From NCBI GenBank assembly GCA_026120185.1, contig JANUWF010001176.1:5155501-5219500 (forward strand): DNA of 64,000 nucleotides, in the 5' to 3' direction. The stretch is from Voacanga thouarsii. Lineage: Eukaryota > Streptophyta > Magnoliopsida > Gentianales > Apocynaceae. Under the pieces are notes generated by a model. It was not told the origin of the DNA and made no database searches. It was given only the letters and a program-made list of their open reading frames with translations. Shown one piece after another: positions 37,880 through 48,989 of the stretch. Both the position numbers and the translations under genes were made by a program. Position 1 is the first letter of the stretch. Every line of letters begins with the position of its first letter.

Positions 37880-37975
37880 AAAAAAAGACAAGAAGGAAGG
37901 TGAAGAGACAAGGAGAGAAAGAGATAAGGAGGAAGATGAAGAGACAAGGAGAGAAAGAGATAAGGAGGAACATGA
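37880..37975 (-). repeat. Duplicated pyrimidine-rich segment upstream of the RKD start codon
   Basis: On the coding strand a CT-rich stretch of about 36 bp (words CTCCTTATCTCTTTCTCTCC, then TTGTCTCTTCA) occurs twice in a row, about 70-160 bases before the ATG. It could be 5-prime leader or core promoter (Y-patch-like). Confidence 0.7.
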
Positions 37976-38242
37976 CAAATATGTAGTCATGTAGTCATTT
38001 CTGTGGGTGTATGTTAGATACGTAGTCATTTCTGTGGCTTTTCTACTAATCATTTATGTGCATTTTATAATATGATAAGTGGATGAAGAATTGGAATACC
38101 ATATGAAGACTTTATTTCTATGTGAAGAAAAAATATGAAATGGAATGATTTCAAATTGTGCATTTCATTTCTAGTATGAAATGGAATAGAAATGGGTCAA
38201 TTTTTCTCCACTTTGCTTCCCCCCTCCCCCCAGATACCCACT

Positions 38243-38248
38243 GCATCT

Positions 38249-38280
<32 letters not shown>

Positions 38281-38465
38281 GCTTATATGAATGGATCCCC
38301 ATGAGTGATGGGTGATCATTCCCAATGGGTAATGGGTGATTACCCGTACATTAATTTTATTGAATAATTTCTTTGATAGTTAGTGTTTTTTTTTTTTTTA
38401 ATGTTGTTGATATTGTGGTGGCTTTATGCCCAGAAATGTCCAATTTATAGGAGAAATTCTACCGT
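38243..38465. repeat. Direct repeat 2 flanking the RKD gene
   Basis: This is the homologue of 35945-36165 in the same orientation, roughly 80% similar by eye, with an extra AT-rich insertion near 38350-38375. Confidence 0.8.
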
Positions 38466-39520
38466 TTTTTTTTTGAAGTCATTTTCGTATTGCTTTTCTT
38501 TACGTAACTCGCTGATGATTTATTTCCTTTTTTTTCTTGCAGTATTTTCCTGCTAAGCTCAAGTGGTGAAGCAAATTGTGAGGAACACAAAGATGTTGGA
38601 AAGTTTGCATGTTTTACGAGGCTAATGAATGTAGATATAAGGGTTTGCAAATTAGTCAATTAGTTCTATAGGAAAAGTAGTTGTATACAATTGTGCGTGT
38701 ATGTTAGATATGTCGTCAAATGATATGTAGTCAATTGACTTCAAATGAGAAAGTTGAGTTTTATTATATTTAGTGTTGAATGAGTTGATTCTATTGTGTT
38801 TGGCAGGAAATTACACGTGTGCAGGGTCAAATTCAAAAAAATTTAATTGTTAATAAATTTTAAATTTTAATTATACGTGGCAGATTGCTAAGGATTTGCC
38901 ACATACTGTACTTGTTTAAGAAATGTCCATGGCAAATCCGTGATAATCTACTACGGATTTGCCACGGATGGTACCTGCTTGAGAAACATATGTGGTAAAT
39001 CCGTAGCAAATTGCCATGGATTTGCCACGAACTGTACCTGCTTGAGAAATGTCTGTGGCAAATCTGTGACGATCTGCCACGGATGATATCTGCTTGAGAA
39101 ACGTCCATGGCAATCTGCCATGAATTTGCCACTATTGTACCTGCTTGAGAAATGTCCGTGGTAAATCTGTGGCAATCTGTCACGGATTTGCCACGGATGG
39201 TACTTGCTTGATAAACATCCGTGGCAATCTACCATGGATTTGCTACGGACTATACCTGCTTGAGAAATGTCCGTGGCAAATAGATACGGATTTGCTACGA
39301 TTCCATCGCAATATTTCTCCTCAAATGTGATAGCAACTTGAACAATCCGTGTCAAATTCATGACAAATTGTCACGGAAAATATTTTCGTGGCAAAAAAAT
39401 GCTTAGCGACGAAGGTATTTGCTACAGACCTTTTCCGTCGCAGATCCATGGCAAATTTCGGTTTAGCCACGGATTTGCCACGAATTGTTGCCGTGGCAAA
39501 TTGGCAAATTTCTTATAGTA

Positions 39521-39952
39521 TATTTTCAATTATCATCAAGCCACGCAATTCACACACGAATGATATAGAGTCTATTATACCACAATCATAGATCAAAGTA
39601 AGAAAGGAGCAGGAATTGTTTCTTAAATTAGGTTGAACGGTCTAAAGTATTTTTATAGCGAAATAGAAACATTTTTTTTTTGTTGATATATTCACTTATA
39701 TGGAAGGATTTTTTTATTTTTTATTTTTTTTTTGTTTTAAGTCTCACAGCATGTGGTTTTACTTCAACTTTGAGGGGGGAAAAAACCATCGAGAATGGAA
39801 AGAAGAGTTCCATCTTCAAGTTTAACTCAGACATAATTACCTTCAAACTCAAAAAGGATTTTCGAAAACAAAAGGTCCCATTACCTAGACTAATTAAGCC
39901 CCTCATAAATATATGCAGGAAACTAAAACTCTTAAAAGCTTATTTAAGCAAG
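39521..39952. other. AT-rich spacer
   Basis: Between the CACTA element and the MITE pair I see no gene with recognisable content and no element ends. Confidence 0.55.
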
Positions 39953-39954
39953 TA

Positions 39955-40284
39955 CTCCCTCCATCCCCTTTTATCTGTCCATTTTAGCTAAGATATTTGT
40001 CTCAATTTATCTGTCTCATTAGCAAATCAAGATGATATTAATTACTATTTTTTTTCACAAATACTCATCTTTAATACAATAAATATTGTGTACTTATAGT
40101 AGAAAAATGAAAAAAATTAAATATTCTTACCTCACATAAGACTTTGGAATTTGATTACTCATTAATAAGGTGAGAGCTTATTTGAGGGTATAATAGGAAA
40201 TGTCTATTAATTAATCGAAAAACTTTATTTTTCTTAAAATGTGTAAATCGATTAAAGTGGACACTTAAAAGGAGACGAAGGGAG
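39955..40284. mobile_element. Stowaway-like MITE 1
   Basis: It begins CTCCCTCCATCCCC and ends GACGAAGGGAG, the inverted termini of the CTCCCTCCGT Stowaway (Tc1/mariner) type. It is flanked by TA at 39953-39954 and 40285-40286, is 330 bp long, and is AT-rich and non-coding. Confidence 0.88.
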
Positions 40285-40479
40285 TAATTAATAAAGATTT
40301 TTGTCCAAAAGATGACAGTTATGTCGAAATCTGTCCCTTTCCAATAATATTTCTAAATACGTTAACTGAAATTATTTTCAATCTATACAATCATTATCAA
40401 CTGATATTAATATGAGTGCTCAACAAATAGGCTATTCTTCTCGATTCAGAAGCGCTATTTTAAATGTTATTTTAAGATA

Positions 40480-40774
40480 TATTTCATCCGTTCTAAAAAG
40501 ATGTCAATTTTACAAATGGTATATAGATTAAGAAATTATTAAAATTTATATAATTATAATAGAAAAAGACTATTGTATCCCTAAAGAAAAGAAAACCTTC
40601 ATTAATTAGATTGAGAATACACATGTATTTAATGAGTCAAATATTTATTGAATAGTTGAATGAGGGATAAATTAAGAATATACGTAATAAATGCATTCTT
40701 GATTTGTAAAATTGATAAGTATTTTAGTACAATAAAAATAGAAAATTTTGACATCCTTTTTAGGACGGAGGGAG
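40480..40774. mobile_element. Stowaway-like MITE 2 (worn left end)
   Basis: The right end is TAGGACGGAGGGAG followed by TA. The left end TATTTCATCCGTTC is a degraded partner. Inner inverted words AAAAAGATGTCAATTTT and AAAATTTTGACATCC pair. It is about 295 bp long and lies less than 200 bp from MITE 1. Confidence 0.75.
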
Positions 40775-41029
40775 TATTCATTTTTAACATAAATAGAAAG
40801 TTGCATCATTAGGATTGAATCTCAAAATTAAAGAAATAGGGAAGTTGTGTTTATTTTTAGAAGCAAAAACAAACTCGATTTAAATGTTTTTTATTCTAAA
40901 AATGTATTATTCATTTATAAAATATTACATTTTCTGTTTTTTTTCTTGTCCAAATTTGGGAGAAAAATATAAAGTGGAAAGTGGAAACCCCTAGACAAAC
41001 CTAAGCCTCTAGAATATCTCCACTGGGTT

Positions 41030-41375
41030 GTGACTATGGATGGCAACGGGGGCCGGTATAGGCCGGGGACTAAAAATTCCGGCCCTGCCCTCCCCCATTC
41101 TAGCCCATCCTCAACATGGGAAAAGACAGGGCCCTAACCGTCACAATTGCTGAGTAATTATGACGGTTGCCAGCCGTCGTAATTATTACCGTTGCAATTA
41201 ATTACTCAGCAATTGCGACCATTAGTAAAAATAATGGCTCTGACCGTCATATTTGTTCTACTAAGCCATAACCAAATACAACTGTCTATGACTGTCACTT
41301 TTGATAAGCAAATATAATGGTTTTGTGACCGTTGCATTTGATAAGCAAATATGACGGTCTTGATTAAATATTTTT
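41030..41375. repeat. Hairpin-rich repeat with GACGGT words
   Basis: CACAATTGCTGAGTAATTA (about 41139) pairs with TAATTACTCAGCAATTG (about 41199-41216) to form a hairpin. Downstream, units of the type TGATAAGCAAATATGACGGT recur. The left margin ATGGATGGCAACGGGG resembles the TAGGGATGGCAA end of hAT elements. Element class is not resolved. Confidence 0.45.
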
Positions 41376-41654
41376 TTTAAAAAAATAATTACTTGGTATT
41401 TAGGCCTATCCACCTACAATTTCAAACCAAATACAATCTGTTCAATTCATTCAACACCAATCACAATAAAATATAATTTGCTTAATGCCAAACAAATCAA
41501 AATCAACTTCTTGAATATTGAAATTATAAATAATCCTTAAACTTCACAAGAGAAGTAATACTATATATATAACAAGTAGGAAATGCCAAGAAATCTATTA
41601 GAAACAAAATTACTATGTAAAATAAGAAATAAAATTGAGTACAGAAAAGTGTAC

Positions 41655-42003
41655 CTTGTAGACCTCACCAAATCCACCTTCACCAATTTTATGATTAACG
41701 GAAAAAGTGGTTTGTGGCTGCTTGATTAGATTATACTGTAAGGATTCAGCTGTTGACATATCATTTCCATCTACACCATAAACGTGAAATAGATTGGAAC
41801 TGATAATTAATAGATTTTCTGGCAAAGAGATTAAAACTGTTTTTCTGTTATTGTTTACCATTTGCATTAGCTATGGTACCATCATCTCTCTGCTTTGATC
41901 TCCTTTTCAGGAAAAGGAAGGCTAAGACAAACAGCACAATGGAAACAATGACTGCAACAAAAATAGCAGCAACTACATCTATTGAGATGCCATTTCCCGG
42001 ATG
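41655..42003 (-). pseudogene. Cysteine-rich receptor-like kinase (CRK) fragment: transmembrane and juxtamembrane exons
   Basis: CRKs are plasma-membrane kinases with DUF26 ectodomains. Here only two exons remain. The first (about 42003-41859) encodes a transmembrane segment, [20 protein letters not shown], followed by basic residues KRRSKQ. The second (41770-41655) encodes a juxtamembrane and glycine-loop segment (STAESLQYN ... [12 protein letters not shown]) ending at donor AAG|GTACAC. Phases across the 88-bp intron agree. The part before the glycine loop is shortened relative to the family, and the rest of the kinase domain is absent downstream. The upstream side is fused to an alpha-tubulin fragment instead of a DUF26 domain. 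Confidence 0.8.
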
Positions 42004-42425
42004 GATAGTGCAGAAGATGAGAGTGGAAAGTATGGAGTTGTAAGGCTCAACCATAGCGGTGGAAACCTGAGGAGAAGGGCAAATGGTGATGCTAAGCTTG
42101 AATTTCTTTCCGTAATCAACAGAAAGCCTCTCAACCAACAAGGACCCCACCCTAGATCCAATTCCACCACCGACAGCATGGAACACCAAAAATCCTTGAA
42201 GTCCAGCATAGTTATTTGCAAGCTTTCTAATCCTATCCAAGCACAAATCCACAATTACTTGTGTAGTGGCCATGAGCGAAGTTGTTAGCAGCATCTTCTT
42301 TGTCATTGATGAGTTGCTCAGGGTGGAACAATTGGTGATAGGTTTCGGTTCTCACTTCGACAATTACAGTGGATTCCAGATCAACAAACGCCAATGTTCT
42401 GCTGAATAAGAAGTTGCAAGCTACA
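42004..42425 (-). pseudogene. Alpha-tubulin fragment
   Basis: Translation gives segments matching alpha-tubulin residues roughly 60-190: [35 protein letters not shown], then after a frameshift/deletion near 42260 [29 protein letters not shown] and [15 protein letters not shown]. The nucleotide-binding glycine motif, GGGTGSG in tubulins, is changed to GGGIGSR. No introns are visible within it. It joins the CRK transmembrane exon in the same reading frame near 42010. Non-functional; probably captured or inserted. Confidence 0.85.
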
Positions 42426-42433
42426 GCATATTA

Positions 42434-43445
42434 TCCTAGAAGCAGGGTACCTATGAGCACAGACAGGCAACTCCACTGAATTGAACAAGCACCGCCTATA
42501 CCCGACCAGGGCTCTAACAATTGCAATTATCAAATATCAACAATACCGGCAAGGCCACACAGTCCAAACGTAACGTACCTAGACAGAATTCAAACTTAAT
42601 AAATAAGTCAGTAGTATACCTGAGAGACTTGCTCGCGGTTCTACCAGAACGTACCAGGCGCCGGCACTCCTCTGGACAAGCTGCGCCGCAACGTACTGTA
42701 CTGCTGACCGAATCACCAGTCCAATACTGGTTTGCCTTCAAGAAGTTATTCGCCCCACTCTGGTGCGATGGGTACAGCGACTCTTCTTGCAGGATAAGAC
42801 GGTCTCAGATCACTGTTGACGCACACCAACTGTGATCACCTTGAAAATTCCCTCAGTTCACCGGCCCCGATAAGCCAAAAATTATGGATCGTGGAGAGAA
42901 TCGGAAAGGCGAATTTTCTCGCAGGAAGTAAAAAACACGAAAAAGGGTTAACCCTAATGGCGGCTCTGTTCCCCCTTTTAATCTCGCCTTAGGAAAATTA
43001 AAACCCAATTCGGATTAGGAAGCCCTAATTCCCTTACCATATTTTATGTTTCCTATTTCTTTTCAAGTTAGAGTTAATTAGGCCAAATAAAAATAGAGGA
43101 TCGTGAAAACATGGGCCAAGCCCGAGCCGGGCCGGGCGGGCGGCGCGCGTGTGTGGCATCCTCCATACCTTGGACTTTTCTATTAAGTCTATAGAAAAGC
43201 CTTTTAGTATATAAAGCCTTCCACACTCCTCTATTTTTCCCATGTGGGATTCATGTTTAACATGAGTTCCCAAATGGTTAAACACCTAACTTTAATAACA
43301 TTTAATTATGGATTCCCACTATGAAAATGGCTTCTACCACAATCAAAACAATCTCTAACATGTCAAGAATAATTCCCATTAATTGTTTTAGGCTAACTAA
43401 TCATAAGTTAAAAATTATTAACTCCCAAAGTTACCATTTTCAACA
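42434..43445 (-). repeat. 3-prime LTR of the Copia element
   Basis: 1012 bp, the same length as the partner at 47973-48984. The outer terminal base pair is mutated (TC instead of TG when read on the plus strand). Confidence 0.93.
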
Positions 43446-43979
43446 ATCCCCCACAAATCCATAGTTAAAGACTATTCAGGATTTACATAATCTGCTTTCG
43501 ATAATGGTACCTTCCGGTTTGAACCACTACCTAAGTTTTCTAACTTATGCCCCCACAGGAACAAATGGACTTAAGCCTTGAATCTGAACCTTGAATGTGA
43601 CGGCGTCCATTGGTAACAACAGACTATCGGCTATGGAGATAATCTTTAAGGTTGACACGCTATGGCCATGTGTCCTAATCCTGTCTCATGAGTGTATTCA
43701 GAGAAAACCCAATTCCCTTTAGTTGCGGCCACACAATAACACTCACATAGTTGGCGATCTCCAAGGATGTACTGCTAGCATCCTATCTAAAAAACTTGAT
43801 CCCATTTAGAGTCAAAACTCTTACTCATTGCAGTAAACGCACCACAGGCTTTCCGGGAAAGGACCTAGATACAAAAGTATTAGAATTGGTGCCAGATTCA
43901 CTCGAACAGCTTATTTATACCACATTGAACTGCCTTGTGGGATCTCCACTTGGTCAGTTGGGTTGCCACTGTAGGTGAA

Positions 43980-46900
43980 TCATTTCTGGGTTATCAGTCT
44001 CATTCCCAACCTGGATTTAAGGAACAATGATGTTTTAAGTCCCTTAGTTAGGGGGTCTGCAATGTTATCTTTGGATCCAACAAAGTCAATAGACACCACC
44101 ATTTTAGACACTAACTCCCTTATAGACTTAAGTCTAACTTGGATGTGTTTCTTAGTCTTTTGATTATACTTAGTACTCTTTATCTTTGCAATTGTGGTTT
44201 GATTGTCACAATACACAGATACAGCAGTAACGGGCTTGCTGATCATTGGCAAAGAGGACAATAGTCCATACAGCCATTCAGCTTCCGTTCCAATAGTATC
44301 CAAGGCACATAACTCAGCCTCAAAAGTTGACCGTGTTATCAAAGTCTATTTACAAGACTTCTAGGCGACTGCTCCGCCACCTAATGTAAACATATATCCA
44401 GTGCAACCATTGCTACCAGAGTTCTTGGCTATCCAGCTTGCATCACTATACCCTTCAAGTACAGTAGGGAATTTCCCATAATGCAGCCCGAGGGACACTG
44501 TTCCCTTCAAGTACCTTAGTACTCTATCCAAGGCCCCCCAATGAGTCCGATTTGGACAGCTTGTATATCTTGCCAGCTTAGATACAGAAAATGAAATATC
44601 CAGTCTTGAACCATTTGCAAGATATTGCAAGCTACCAATAATTTGAGAATATCTTAATTGAGACACAGGAACTCCACTTTCATTTTTGAACAAAGCTACA
44701 GAAGGGTCACTTGGAGTTTTAGCAATTCTACAATTTTGATACCCATATTTCCCAAGAACTCTTTCAACATAATGAGTTTAAGAAATGGTTATCCCCTTAG
44801 TTGAGCAAATCAACTTTAGGCCAAGAATCACACTTGCTACTCCCATATCCTTCATTTCAAACTTACTTTTCAAAAATGATTTAGTCTCATTAATTATCTC
44901 AATATTGGACCCAAATAGCAAAATGTCATCCACATACAGGCATAGAACAATACAAGCATTACCTTTAACCTTACAGTAAACACACTTGTCATTCTCATTT
45001 ATGTTGAAGCCAAATGATAAAATTGTTTTATCAAAATTTTCATGCCATTGTATATAGGGATTTAATAAGTTTACAAACATTCCGTTCATTTTCTTTGGCT
45101 ACAAATCCCTCAGGTTGATCCATATATATCTTTTCTTCAAAATCACCATGAAGAAAAGCTGTCTTCACATCCATTTGTTGGATGGTGAGACCAATAATGG
45201 AAGCCAATGCAATTAGCACTCAGATTGTAGTCAAACGAGCAACAGGAGAGTATGTATCAAAATAGTCTATTCCCTCTTTCTGTCTAAACCCTTTGGCAAC
45301 TAATCTGGCTTTATACTTATCTATGGTCACATCTAGTGTAAGTTTCTTCTTAAATATCCATTTACATCAAATTGTACTGCACCCAGGAGGGAGATCTACC
45401 AATTCCCATGTCCCATTGGAGACAATGGAATCCATCTCACTCTTGACAACTCCTTTCCAATACCCTGCTTCTGAAGAAGCCATTGCTGCTTGAAAAGTCA
45501 AAGGTTCGTCCTCAATATTGTAAGTGACAAAGTCACTTCCAAAGTCCTTGACAACCTTAGCTCTCTTACTCCTTCTAGGTTCTTCCAATTCCTCAATTTG
45601 AGTATTGGGACTATTTGGACCTGCCCCCACATCTTTCATCCTTTCCACATGATCAAGAATGGAATCAGATGTTAAGGCTGAATCTAAAGTAGAAACATCT
45701 TGAGGCAAACCAGTTTTCATAGGAAACATATTCTCAAAGAATGTAGCATCACGGTATTGAATGATAGTGTTACAATCTATACCAGGTATTTCGGACTTAA
45801 TTACCAAAAACCTCATAGCATAGCTTGTTTCCACATAACCAATAAAGATGGTATCAACAGTCTTTGGTCCTAACTTCTTCCTTTTATGTTCAGAGATTAG
45901 AACTTTTGCAAGACAACCCCACACACGGAAGTATTTTAAGTTAGGTTTCCTACCTTTCCAGATTTCAAATGGAGTTACCTCTTTATATTTATGAGGGACT
46001 CTGTTTAGAATATGGCAAGCCGTATTCAAAGCCTTACCCCACATATACTTAGGCAATCCAAAATTCAAAAGTAAACTGTTGATCATATCTTTAAACGTTC
46101 TATTTTTTCGTTCAGCAATCCCATTAGACTGGCGAGAATAAGGGGGTGTCTCCTCATGAATTATGCCATTGCTTTGGCAATATTCAACAAATGGATTAGA
46201 CCCATACTCTCCACCTCTATCAGATCTTAACATTTTAAGTTTCTTGCCAATTTGAGTTTCAGCTTCATTTTTAAATATGAGAAACTTTTCAAGTGCTTCA
46301 TCTTTATGTTTAAGTAAATAAACACAGCAATATTTACTGCAATCGTTAATAAAAGTAATGAAGTATTTCTTATGATCCCTAGTCAACAAGCCATTGAATT
46401 CACAAATGTCTGTGTGAACTAAATCAAGTATTTCTGAATCCCTTTCAATTGAATGATAGGGTTTCCTGGTTGTTTTAGCTTTCACACACACTTGACATTT
46501 ATTTTTCTTATCAATTGAATGTTTAGGGATCAAGTCTAAATTCATCATTCTTTTAACAGAATCTAAATTTAAATGTCCAAGTCTACTATGCCAAACATCA
46601 GTGGATTCAATAATGTGCACTATAGGATAAACAGAATTCTCAATAGAAGAAGCTTTATTCAAATCAGAAGTAAAAGGTTCAACTCTTAATTTAAATAAAC
46701 CATCTGATAAATAACCTTTGCCAACAAAAGAATTGTAGTGCATAATCACTACTTTATTACATTTGAAAGTAAATTCATAACCCTCTCTAACTAAACAAGA
46801 ACCACTAAGAATATTCCTACGAACTGTTGGAACATGTTGCACCCTATGAAGAGAAAGAATACGCCCTGAAGGAAACTTCAAGTCCACGCGTCCAATCCCC

Positions 46901-47932
46901 AACACATTGGCTGCAGTTGAGTTCCCCATCTTCACAGTTTTTCCTTTAATAGGCTTTCATCATCATTGGAAGTAGTGATGCCAGTCTCAGCCTCAATGGT
47001 ACAAACCTCAGCAAGGTGAGTACTCAAATCAGCTTCCGCTTGACTAGTATCCTCTACCACCACATTGACTTGTGCTTCAGAATTTGATCATTGTTTGACT
47101 TTGGGCTTTTTAGACGGACAGTCCTTAGCCCAATGTCCAACTTGATCACAATACTAGCAATGTTTGTTCACTTTCGGTTTCTTCTTAGCCTTGCCTTTTG
47201 TCTTGTTTATGTTTTTAGAGTTTGAGTTAACCCCCACATTCCTCTGATTATTGCTCTTCTTCCTAGTAGTCACCACATGGACATTAGACTCCACAGGTAC
47301 AATATGACTATTCTTTCTATGTTGCTCCTTAATGGTATTGATTTCATCATATCGTTTAGAGAAATCTTCTTCGTCTTGTGTTTGAGGGACATACCAAAGT
47401 CCTCCCAAGACTTAGGAAATTTCTCTATCACTGGCATCACTTGAAACTTCTCAGGAAGTTCCATATCCGATTCATGAAGAGAATGAATAATCAATTGCAA
47501 CTCTTGAGTCTGTTCAGTCACAGACTTACCCTCAACCATATGAAACTTCAGGAATTTGGAAACATAATACCTTTCCAGACCTTGATCCTCGGTATTATAT
47601 TTCCTATCCAATTCATCCCATAGCATCTTTGCTGTGTATAACTCAGAACAGTAGACATCAAAGAGAGCATTTGTCAATACTGATAGTATTGCCCCTCTAC
47701 CTATATTGTTCCGTTCATCCCACGCAGCAATCTCAACTACTCTAGAATGCCTTTCAGTTGGTATAGGCATGTCTACCTGTACTGCTGATAATAAGCCCCT
47801 CATGGTCAGCCAAATTTTCATGCGTTATTGCCAATGCTTGAAATTCTACCCTGGACCAAACTTGTCCGGCAAACCATTCAAGTCAACCAAAGGCTTATAC
47901 GCAGTAGATGCAGTACCTGACGAACTGGCCAT
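43980..47932 (-). pseudogene. Copia gag-pol polyprotein, broken
   Basis: The start ATG is at 47930-47932 (MASSSGTASTAYKPLVDLNG), closely followed by two stops before the gag UBN2-like region (about 47821-47300). The CCHC knuckle (about 47118-47159) contains an in-frame TAG at 47154-47156. A long open segment (46935-45367) holds GAG-pre-integrase (WHSRLGHLN) and the integrase core with D, D and E seen in HTDIC, SDRGGEY and AERKNR. Reverse transcriptase is split by stops and frameshifts but retains YVDD (about 44925-44936). RNase H follows (SDASW, ELCALD) to 43980. This copy cannot make a full polyprotein. Confidence 0.92.
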
Positions 47933-47972
47933 TGCACACACACAAATAATTGCAGAATAACTTCTTGAAGAT

Positions 47973-48984
47973 TGCTAGAAACAGGGTACCTACGAGCACA
48001 GACAGGCAACTCAACTGAATTGAACAAGCACCGCCTATACCCGACCAGGGCTCTAACAATTTCAATTATCAAATATCAACAATGCCGGTAAGGCCACACA
48101 GTCTAAACGTAACGTACCTAGACAGAATTCAAACTTAATAAATAAGTCAGTAGTATACTTGAGAGACTTGCTCGCGGTTCTACCAGAACGTACCAGGCAA
48201 CGGCACTCCTCTGGACAAGCTGCGCCGCAACGTACTGTACTGCTGACCGAATCACCAGTCCAATACTAGTTTGTCTTCAAGAAGTTATTCGCCCCACTCT
48301 GGTGCGATGGGTACATCGACTCTTCTTGCAGGATAAGACGATCTCAGATCACTGTTGACGCACACCAACTGTGATCACCTTGAAAATTCCCTCAGTTCAC
48401 CGGCCCCGATAAGCCAAAAATTATGGATCGTGGAGAGAATCGGAAAGGAGAATTTTCTCGCTGGAAGCAAAAAGCACGAAAAGGGGTTAACCCTAATGGC
48501 GGCTCTGTTCCCCCTTTTAATCTCACCTTAGGAAAATTAAAACCCAATTTGGATTAGGAAGCCCTAATTCCCTTACCAAATTTTATGTTTCCTATTCCTT
48601 TTCAAGTTAGAGTTAATTGGACCAAATAAAAATAGAGGATCGTGAAAACATGGGCCAAGCCCGGGCCGGGCCGGGCAGGCTGCGCGCGCGTGTGGCATCT
48701 TCCATACCTTGGGCTTTTCTATTAAGTCTATAGAAAAGCCTTTTAGTATATAAAGCCTTCCATACTCCTCTATTTTTCCCATGTGGGACTCATGTCTAAC
48801 ATGAGTTCCCAAATGGTTAAACACCCAACTTTAACAACATTTAATTATGGATTTCCACCATGAAAAGGGCTTCTATCACAATCAAAACAATCTCTAACAT
48901 GTGAAGAGCAATTTCCATTAATTGTTTTAGGCTAACTAATCATAAGTTAAAAATTATTAACTCCCAAAGTCGCCATTTTCAACA
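47973..48984 (-). repeat. 5-prime LTR of the Copia element
   Basis: 1012 bp, TG...CA ends. It is followed (minus strand) within about 40 bases by the gag start codon. Confidence 0.93.
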
Positions 48985-48989
48985 TATTA

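Larger units (their letters stand above)
32029..39520. mobile_element. CACTA-type DNA transposon carrying host gene sequences (Pack-CACTA-like)
   Basis: The left end is CACTATAAGAAAATTG (32029). The reverse complement of the right end is TACTATAAGAAATTTG (39520), a CACTA terminal inverted repeat with one terminal base changed. Both ends carry subterminal arrays of short words of the CCACGGATTTGCCACGGA type in both orientations (about 32040-32450, 32800-33280, 33620-33740 and 38870-39500), as is typical of En/Spm elements. No transposase is recognisable. The interior holds a C-rich block, an SEO gene fragment with a retained intron, and an RKD gene. Flanks TCT and TAT do not form a perfect 3-bp duplication, so the insertion is probably old. 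Confidence 0.8.
42434..48984 (-). mobile_element. Ty1/Copia LTR retrotransposon, two LTRs
   Basis: Two 1012-bp LTRs (42434-43445 and 47973-48984, minus orientation, each beginning TGTTGAAAATGG) flank gag-pol. The target duplication is TATTA (42429-42433 and 48985-48989). A purine tract (TTGTGGGGGAT on the minus strand) directly precedes the 3-prime LTR. In the first roughly 190 bp of the LTRs I counted about nine differences, so the insertion is not recent. Domain order gag, integrase, reverse transcriptase, RNase H identifies Copia. The sequence just after the 5-prime LTR does not show the usual tRNA-Met primer site. Confidence 0.95.

Noticed and set aside
38860..39361. Long repetitive open frames in the CACTA right arm
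   Set aside because: They only translate the CCACGGA subterminal repeats in several frames.
41979..42254. Alternative minus frame with a Cys/Trp-rich product
   Set aside because: The neighbouring frame gives clear alpha-tubulin residues, so this frame is a shadow.
42521..42835. 104-codon open frame in the left LTR
   Set aside because: It lies wholly inside the Copia LTR and is antisense to the element; no known product.
48573..48824. Open frame repeated at 43034-43285
   Set aside because: The two copies are the same LTR segment; this is a duplicated non-coding stretch, not a gene pair.
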